Source: Carposina sasakii
Lineage: Eukaryota > Arthropoda > Insecta > Lepidoptera > Carposinidae
Length of the DNA: 64,000 nt
NCBI GenBank assembly: GCA_014607495.2
Contig: CP053153.1
Span: 14,136,001 to 14,200,000 of the forward strand
Direction: 5' to 3'
Below, in pieces: positions 27,901-36,900 of the stretch. Positions within the stretch are counted from its first letter, which is position 1; every line of letters begins with the position of its first letter. Under the pieces are notes generated by a model. It was not told the origin of the DNA. It did no database searches and was given only the letters and a program-made list of their open reading frames with translations. The translations under genes and the position numbers were made by a program.

Positions 27901-30900
27901 ATAAACATGTGGTTTCACGAATCACGAATTAGCTGTACTCGATCCAAATTCATATCCTTTGTACAAAGAAATAAACGACGGAGTTTAGGTAACACACATA
28001 TACAGACGAAAAAAAAAAAATAGCTAAATGTTTACACGGATGACGACAATGTAATCTATACTGTTTAAAAATATTTGGTATGGTGGCATATTTAAAAAGC
28101 ACATTTAAAAACTGCCTGGAACTTTTCACTACATTTATTTTTGTGTTGTTATGTATGTTACCTATAAAACCGTAGCTTTCTCGGATCTATCATAAATAAT
28201 ACCTCATTTAGAACGTTGCTGTCAGATTATATGGATTTAAATAAGACGTTTCGTGATGTACTCGATTTTTACGACGCCATTATTTTAAACAATCCTATCC
28301 TATAGGTGTTTATGCGACCGGTTTAAGAAACGTTGAGGTTAGTTAAGTTGCTTATCTGGAGTGGCTGAACAGCGGTGTCTTTGGCGACCGTTTTGTTACT
28401 TGGACAGATCATGCTTTAGTTATTTTGGGATATTTTAATTATGTTTTGTAAATTTTTTTTTTTTCAAATGCCGTTATCATTGTTAACTTGATTGATACGA
28501 CGATTTAGTTTTGTAAATAAATACATAAATAATCATTTTTATAAGTAGTAGTAGTTATAAGGTGACAATAATATATAAAGGTAAAGCTAAAAGTAATTAA
28601 CGTAACTTGATTTCGTGGATTATTTCTAGGACCTAAGAAATAGGTTACTGAGGTACAAATTTTAATTGCTGCTGACAATTTTCTAATATAACAAGGATAT
28701 TTTAATAATGTTTCTGTAATATAATAACTTTTAGTTCTATTGACTTAATTGAAATAATAATGATTAAGGGTTTCCGGGAGGCGGGCAGCATCGCCTCTAT
28801 ATAGTCCGAAAATCACACTGCGGTCACCAACCCTCCTGCCCAGCGTGGTGACTATGGGCAAAACCCCCCTATGGCAGTGGCCTTGTGGCGTGCCTTGAGG
28901 GAGGCCTACGTCCAGCAGTGGACTGCAATAGGCTGAAGAAGAAAGAAGAAATATTAAAATAGCTGTTTTGAATTCGTAGTTCCTTGGAAACTGCTTTACT
29001 TGGAATTCGTACGTTGTTTTCTCGATACAAATCGATTTACCTCAAGAAATAGTTGACCAATAATAATTTGTATTGGAAGCATGATTTCAATCAATAATAT
29101 TCTAAGTATTTAATAAACCACACCTAAAAGTCGTTTGTAGTCTGTCTTAGAAATAAGAGCTATAGTTTACATTGTACAATAGTTCAGTAAGGGTCAAACG
29201 GTATTTAGATAAAATGAGGTACTGTTATGCTTTTGAGTTGAGTAAATTCTTGACTGCCTCAATTTGCGAAGTTTTAAAAATATATTTTGAATAAGTATTC
29301 AAAAACGATAAATTGTAATAGAGATCAAGGTCTGATTAAAAGATCGTAGATCAAATCTTCAATTGTTGTATACAAATTTTAAACCAAAAAGTCTGTGGAT
29401 CAATCGCGATCTTTAGAACAAGACGTAAAACTGTTTCTTTTTCTTGATATTCCAAAGATTTTGATTTTTCTTCCAATAGTTTAAAAAAATATTCCTATTA
29501 TGTAAAATTATTATTAAATTGGTGATATAAAAGTTATTTGAACACATTATTATTGATGAAATAAAATAAGCTTCAAGATAACCGAGGTTATGAAACTCGA
29601 GCGCTGGAAACTGATACGCTTTGGTGACGTAATCTAAAAACGTGGAGTTCTTAGAAGCTTTGTACATTCTTATTTTACGTAAGTAATGAATTCGCGATAT
29701 TCGTTACTTTATTAATGGGCTCTTGGAATTACAAATAATACTTTCCGATATTTTTTTTAAAAAGTAATTAATGAGGAGAATATGAAGGGACGGCCTGGAT
29801 AAGTTTCTGCCAGATCGAACCACTATAGCGGGAACATAAGACAAGTGTGGGCTCAAATGGGGGAGGCCTTTGCCCAGCAGTGGGATACGATATAGGCTAT
29901 TAGAAAAAAATAGGAATAATAACATTTGAATCAGCAAATCTTATCTAAAACTCTAGCATAAAATAAAAACAATATCAAGCAACTGTTACTCCGTGATCCG
30001 GCCAAGAATTTCCCAATCGGCATAAATCGCCCGAATGGCCGGCCCGACAATAATGCAATATCGGGCTCCTTAATAGCATTTGGAACAATAATATAATAAT
30101 CTTTGGTCGCTCGAATGGACTTGAAATAGACGATCGGTCTTATGCGAATCAGGTCAAATTGTCATGCTTCTGTTTAGACTGTGTTTAAATGGTTTTTGGA
30201 CATTTGATGACGTGATCCGTAATTGAATAGAATGAATAAATTGTGTAGAAAGGGAGTCCTAAATTACACAAGCCAAGAATTTCCCAATCGGCATATTTTA
30301 CGATGGCGCCCAAGAATGGTGTGGAGGGGGTGAAGTGGGGGTTAAGGTGTTTAGCGGCGGCCGGCCGGTAGTATTCGACATTGCCAAGTATTTAATCCAA
30401 AATGCGCCAAAAAGTGTAAAAATGATGAATTCCTTTTGATTTACTTCTCGAGCTTAATCGGGCTCCTTAATAGCATTTGGAACAATAAGCTAAATGGATT
30501 CATACATCTTTGGTCAATGATTGCTCTTGAGCGTCGGGCTGGGATGCCCAAAAGACTTACCCAGAAAGCGCTAGTACCCCACGGTGATCCGTCTTATGCG
30601 AATCAGGCCAAATTGTCATGCTTATGTTTAGATAACTTGGCTGCATACTCAGAAGAGCAAGGAGAACGTTCAAATGATGAACTTTGAACAGCGTTTGGAC
30701 ATTTGATGACATGGAGACAGGGATGGAGTGAGTGCGACACGTCATTTTTAAAGGTTTTTTCTCGTAATTGAATAGAATGAATAAATTGTGTAGAAAGGGA
30801 GTCCTAAATTATCAAAGTTATCAAAGCTTGTATCACATAAGATAAAACCTACTTGATTTTAACAAATAAATTATTATGGATATTTCTCACCAAAATGAAT

Positions 30901-33900
30901 AGCTGCTACTTCTTTTATAGACCTTCTATTTGTACTTTGTGAGTTAAAGCTATTTTAACTTTAGTTATTAAATATTTATCATAATTTTTTATTAATAATT
31001 TAGTTAAATGAGACTCATATCGCAAATGCTGGTATTTCTAAAACTCCAACAATATAAAACATATTCATTTTATAGGTAGGTAAGTAACGGGTCTTTACTC
31101 GAATTACACAAAGAAATGATACGATTTATGCCACGAATCTAAGAAATTACCTTCATTATCCTTAGCACGCTATCTCTCAATTTTCACTGGCCATTTCAAG
31201 CACTAATATCCTGCAGAACTTGCTCCATTAGTCAGAACTCTAAAGATAATTCCATTAAACCAAATGACATATTTGAGAGAATTCTCAAAGTAGTCAAACA
31301 GGAGATGGACGCTGTAACATCTATCTGGGTTAGTCTAAAATTATCGACGGAAACTCTCACAAATTATGAGTTTTGATGAAATGTTACACCACGCCCGCTC
31401 CGCCCGGAAATAGCGCTTTCCCAGTTTTCCTATTGGTTTTATTGACGTTTTTATTAGTCTCGCGAAGTAAAAGTCTAACTGTGTTTATTATTCCGACTAA
31501 GGGTTAACTACTTTGATAGTTCGAATAGAAAGGTTTTACTGTCAGGGAAAAATTGCCGAACAATGTTGTTCACAGCAGCATTCCATTAGACTACGAGTAT
31601 ATCAGTAAGATTTATTTTCTATTCTTATAAGAAATAAACTTTTTATGACTAGATATGGTACTTACATGCTAATTCAACAACAGCTGGTTGACTTCTAATA
31701 TCGCCTCGACTGCTCCAAGCATAACACGTGCACGTGAATCTGTCTTCACCAAAATACTCCTCCAGTTGGTCCCTAGTCACATTACACTCCGCTTCCACGA
31801 TCCTAACACCACTTTGAGGGTCCACAAACTCAAACTGTGTACTAGCAACCGACCGCACGTCATTGCACTTAAAATACACTTGTAAAGCATTTGCAGCACG
31901 ACATCTCAAAACGGCTGGCTTATTCCTCACAACAAACGAATGCTGAGGCTCTTGTAAAAACATTGGTAAGTCATCCGTACTGCCTTGAAGCAAATGATCT
32001 CCTGAGAGTGAAGGAAGCTCATCGCCTTCTTCTCTATTCTCATGTTCGTCTTCTTTATTATGTTCATGATCGTAATCTTCTTCAAGATAATCTCGGTGAT
32101 GTGGTGGAGGTTGATTTTTTTCTGAATTATACGGATCTAAAGCTTCGACCCCAGCCGGGTGAGCATATTCAGGTCTCAATGGGATTGGTTGAGTGGGTGC
32201 CGTCGTACTTGGTTCAGAATCTGTAGTATTTGATGGATCTGAAACAAATGTTCACAATTAGATTTAAACATAATCATTAAAGATAAAAGAAGCGGTTAGT
32301 CTAAATATAGTAACGGTTAAACTGATCTTTAAATTCTAATTACGGAAAGTTGTAAAATTTCGTGTTGGCCAAACAAATGGCAACTGTCATAATAACATGT
32401 ACCCCTCGACTCGCCATCGATTTCTCTCAGAGTCCGCACCTGGTTTGACGCCTCACTCGCGCCTATTTACACGCAAACATAGATATTTGGATATCGTTCA
32501 CCCTACTTCACCGATACGCTTGACTCCACTCAAAATTGTACCTTCTCGCACTGATTAAATGTTGAAATTACTTGGTGAGTTCAAATTTTACGTTCCCCCG
32601 TTAGAATTTTGCTTAGAAATTGCTATCAGCACATCAGTGTATGTTACTGTTCCAACAGTGTTGACAGTAATACCTCTAGATACAGTATTATTTGAAACGA
32701 AAATAAACCGCAACTTGAGTGGAGCGTGGATAAGTTAATTAGTTTCACTTCCGTTCAGCTTATTTCTATTTCCGTTTTCGTGGGGACCAGGGATATTTCC
32801 TTTTGAGAACTATTTTTCCTTAAAAGGATTTGTTTCGGCGCTATTTAGTTTTCCCTAATCCGTGATATTCGATGTTTGCTGCCTAAGCTGTATAAGGTGT
32901 AACAAAGTCATACTTAAATACGATTAGTAAAAAAATAAATTATTCTTTCGCATACTATGCGATTAGTATTCAAACATGTTTTATATAAAAAAAAAGTAAT
33001 AATATTTATCTAAGAATACGCGCCTATAATCCAAACATAGACAAACTAGAGAAAACACATACCATATAATAAAATAAATCAATTCCTTATCAGCATTAAA
33101 ATATCAAATCAGAAATAGTAAAAGAAGTAACCGAGTTGAATTGACGCGAGGCGACATGTAGAAAAGTCAATTATAGATTCTGTTCAGCATCGTCGGTAGC
33201 ACGACGAGACATTTGATTAAGCCGAGTTAATCCCTAGTCACACTTCTGTTACCGTTGAATTGTGTAACCGTTCTTAGCCCATCAATTTTAATTGGTTTTT
33301 AGCACTCACATTTGATTAATAACTAGTTTGGTGTTACTCCGATGTTTTCAATGTCGTAATCGGTTCGGATTCTTTGACTCCTTTTGAAAATGCCAGCAAG
33401 CCGATCATTTTATACGATTCCTAATTAACGCGTGTCGATTTTTCTGATATTTGTTATCGTTGTCTCGTTGAGATGTTCCTTTTCATTAGTGCTTCTTGAC
33501 GTTTCGAATGTAGGTCGATCTTTATATCGATTGAAGTGTTCACGCTTCTTATTAGTAACTACGTTCAAGTGTTATCTTGGCATGTGGCGAAACCCTATTA
33601 AAGGTACTGTTAGTAGAAGCGCAACTCAACTAGCAGACGCCAGTCACGAAGTGATTGTAAATAAACGTTTGTGAACTGCCCGTATGAACGCGAAGCTATA
33701 GAAAGTTCATGAGATCAATCAACACAAGCTCGTCAATGCTTTCGAATTGTTGTTAGCCGATGTAATGATGACCTTTAATTCACTTGTCGCGTCATTAGTT
33801 TCTGATCACATCAACGTATTAGATGATTAATAGAGTGTTTTCAAACTTTTAAAATTCCACGTCTTCAAAATAAACATCAGCGGATGAAACCACAAGATGA

Positions 33901-36900
33901 ATGTAAATGGAGAAATGCCTTATCGCCACGACACGAAGTGAAATATGTCTGGCCTGATGAATGCTCGGATTCTTGGGGCGACTACTAACGAGATCTAAAA
34001 ACAAACTGAAAACTCATCGAATTGGCGTCATCCTGTCGTTGGGAGTTTAAAGAACACCGCCTCCTGTCATTTTGTCCGGCATTCGTATAATTAAGGTTCA
34101 AATCGATTCTATTCTAGATAGCACACTTTATTGATGAGCTCTGCTTAATCAACGTCACGATCAAATTCTCGGCGGGAAATGCTTTAGTTCATTTGGAGCC
34201 GTCAGCTCATAGGCAGGCGGTATAGTTATGTCAGCTTATCTATGTATGTTTGTAGCTCTTTGAACGAATTGAATATTTACCAGTATTTCCAACAATTGGA
34301 ATCAGAATCTTCTGTCTATCTCTGCTATACAGTAGGTATCTAAATAAATAAAACGATTATAAAGAATTACCTAATATAATAAAAGGCACGTAAGATATTT
34401 AAAAGATATCTCACACATATTATCAGTAAAGTAACACATGTAACATACACTAAGTGATCCTCAGAATATGTTCAGAACCAAAGCACTCGAACAACAAATG
34501 TATCGATATCGGACATTACACCGAACCCATCTGGCTTCGAATGTAGAGATAAACTTTCATAAGTTTATAAGAGCTTACATAAATAAAACTGGCATATGCC
34601 CAGCACTAAATTTATATTAATCGACATGATATTTCTCTTTAAAAAAAGTTTATTGCTCAAACTTTGTACTTGTAATTAGTTAAATATTCAACAAATGATA
34701 AAAATTTACTTGGTACCCGCGAAACAAGACGTTTATAGTGATCTAGTATAAGAAGTTTAGACTAGGTTGTAATGTAAAGTTTAATAAGTTACGATTGATT
34801 GCTAGATAAAAAAATACTTCCTAAAAATTATATTCTACGCCAAACCTAATAGCAAATCGATTTAAATTCATCTTTCGATATGCATTTACTTAACCCGTAC
34901 TGTTTTCTTATAATATGTACTTTTCAAAGATAGAACATCACTACCATAACTTGATAATCCTAACCGAACTCAAAGTAAAGATCCATATTCTAACACCGCT
35001 ACCAAACTAGATACATTTTAACCCCAAGTGTTCTGAGATGTAATAAAACATTCAAGAGCAGCGCATTCGCATCCGGACTGAAGATGTACCTCTTACTCGT
35101 AAATGCACTTAGCACTGAGAGAGACATAAAAAGATGCACTCGATCTATTTAATGTAGTCGTGGGTGGGTGAGTAAATCAAACGTTAGGGCGTAAGGCTCA
35201 GTGACAGAGTTTGTGATGAGTCACGGCCCACGAGAAGGTTAGGGTTGTTTGGTAATTAAGGGCTATGTATCACTTTTGAAAGCACCCTTTCTGTCGATAA
35301 TGGCAATTTGAGAAGTAAAAGGAGATATGTTTGATCTATGTATAGTAACCAATGTAATAATAGTACTTAAACTGAACTCTTAAATGAATTACTAACATCT
35401 ATAATGCTATTCTGGGTATCACTTGTGTTTTTCAATAAATACTTTAATCCTACCAAAAACATTACCATGTAAAATATTACCAAGACTGGCACTGTCAAAA
35501 AGTTATTAGATTTCCATGTAGTCAAACTTCACAAACTCTACACTTTAGTCATAACATAATAATGTGGCTTCACATTGACATTAGGTGAAAGGTACTAATC
35601 TACTTACGTGACAATTAATAAATTAGTATCTAGTTTTATATTGTTTTAAATTTTTTATAGATATTAGTTATGGGTTTTAATGATCACTTAATTTATAGGT
35701 TTTAGTTTCGTTTGTTCAGGTATCATAAAAGTAGTAATGAACTTGAAAAATATGATGGCCGAAAACATCTGAAGATCTACGAGAAAATAGAGTAAAGCAG
35801 CGTATCAAAAAGTGCAACGAACCAGATAATCAAAAATGTAACCGTCTCACGAGCTTAAAAGCACGAACGAACAATGTGCAAAAAGCATAATATTTTTCGG
35901 TACCTTTGAGAAGATGCCGACATATTCTCACCCCTGTTACAGAAAAAATACAATGCCGACCACACCCACAAAAACTACTTCAATGTCCACCTTTCCTCTG
36001 GAAACGTAACACGATACATACAAAGAGTGGTCGAGTGTCAGTCAAGAGGTTCCCAAACAAGATAATCCCTTTGTTAGCCGGGTTATAATGGCGTCTCATG
36101 GGAGTCCTTTGCTATTATTTTCTGTTTCATTCACGGAGCAGCTGTGAGGTGTGTTCAAGAGCCCGTTTCCTATTTCTTCGTTAATGGATTTCCAATTTTT
36201 GCAACGACACGTTTGTTCCTTTCCGTTTTTTTTCACTTCCAATTTGCAAGTTTTGCTCGAAATGGGATGGGAATTGTAGATTAATAGCTGCACCTTGCGT
36301 TACTTTTGAATTGTGGATGTAGATTTATCTTTTATGTATTTATAAGATGTTTATTATAAAAACTAACATTCACCATACTCAAAGAAACATCCGTTTCTGA
36401 AATTCATGAAAATGGTCAGTCATTATAATATCTCTTTCATAGAACGTAGTACGTATAGTATTATACTGGAATAACAAACGTGATGCCAACAATCTGAATA
36501 CTATTTTCATTTCCACAGAAGAAGCCGTCCCATCACTTTCCTGGTATTAAACAATTCATATTTAAAATTAATTCCCTTCATAGCTACAGCGGAATATTAA
36601 GTGGTCCATCGCATTGCCCAATATTAATGGGATAGTCATGTTCGGAAGCATCGCTACGATGATCGTGACGAACAGTCACTTTTTGCCTAAAACTTTGCTA
36701 TTGCGTTCTTGTATCGCCCTTTTTATCTCTTTTTGCTGGTTTTTTCTTTGCTACGATGGGTTTTTGAAGCGAGTCGGATGTCGACGGTGACAGTTAACTT
36801 TTTTGTCGTCGTACCTTCACTTATCAGAATCGAGATTAGGTGCAAACTCCTTTAGAGGTTTTCAATATTATCTCTTGCCACCCCTGAAGCTTTTTGTTTG

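Larger units (their letters stand above)
18994..31665 (-). other. unc-5 intron 2 (12.7 kb)
   Basis: The longest intron in view, between Ig1 and Ig2. It holds dispersed repeat fragments (19618-19942), a decayed transposon-associated coding relic (20351-21107), a TIR element (21895-22672), SINE copies (22195-22256, 23038-23262), a second long repeat (26600-26936), duplicated foldback pieces (27180-27925), retroelement tails (28765-28950, 29835-29900) and a mosaic duplication (29999-30815). In 23.3-26.6 kb and 30.8-31.6 kb I see only AT-rich unique-looking sequence. Confidence 0.75.

Noticed and set aside
31688..32226. Two plus-strand ORFs (31688-31885 and 31891-32226)
   Set aside because: Antisense to the Ig1 exon of unc-5 and without domain features.
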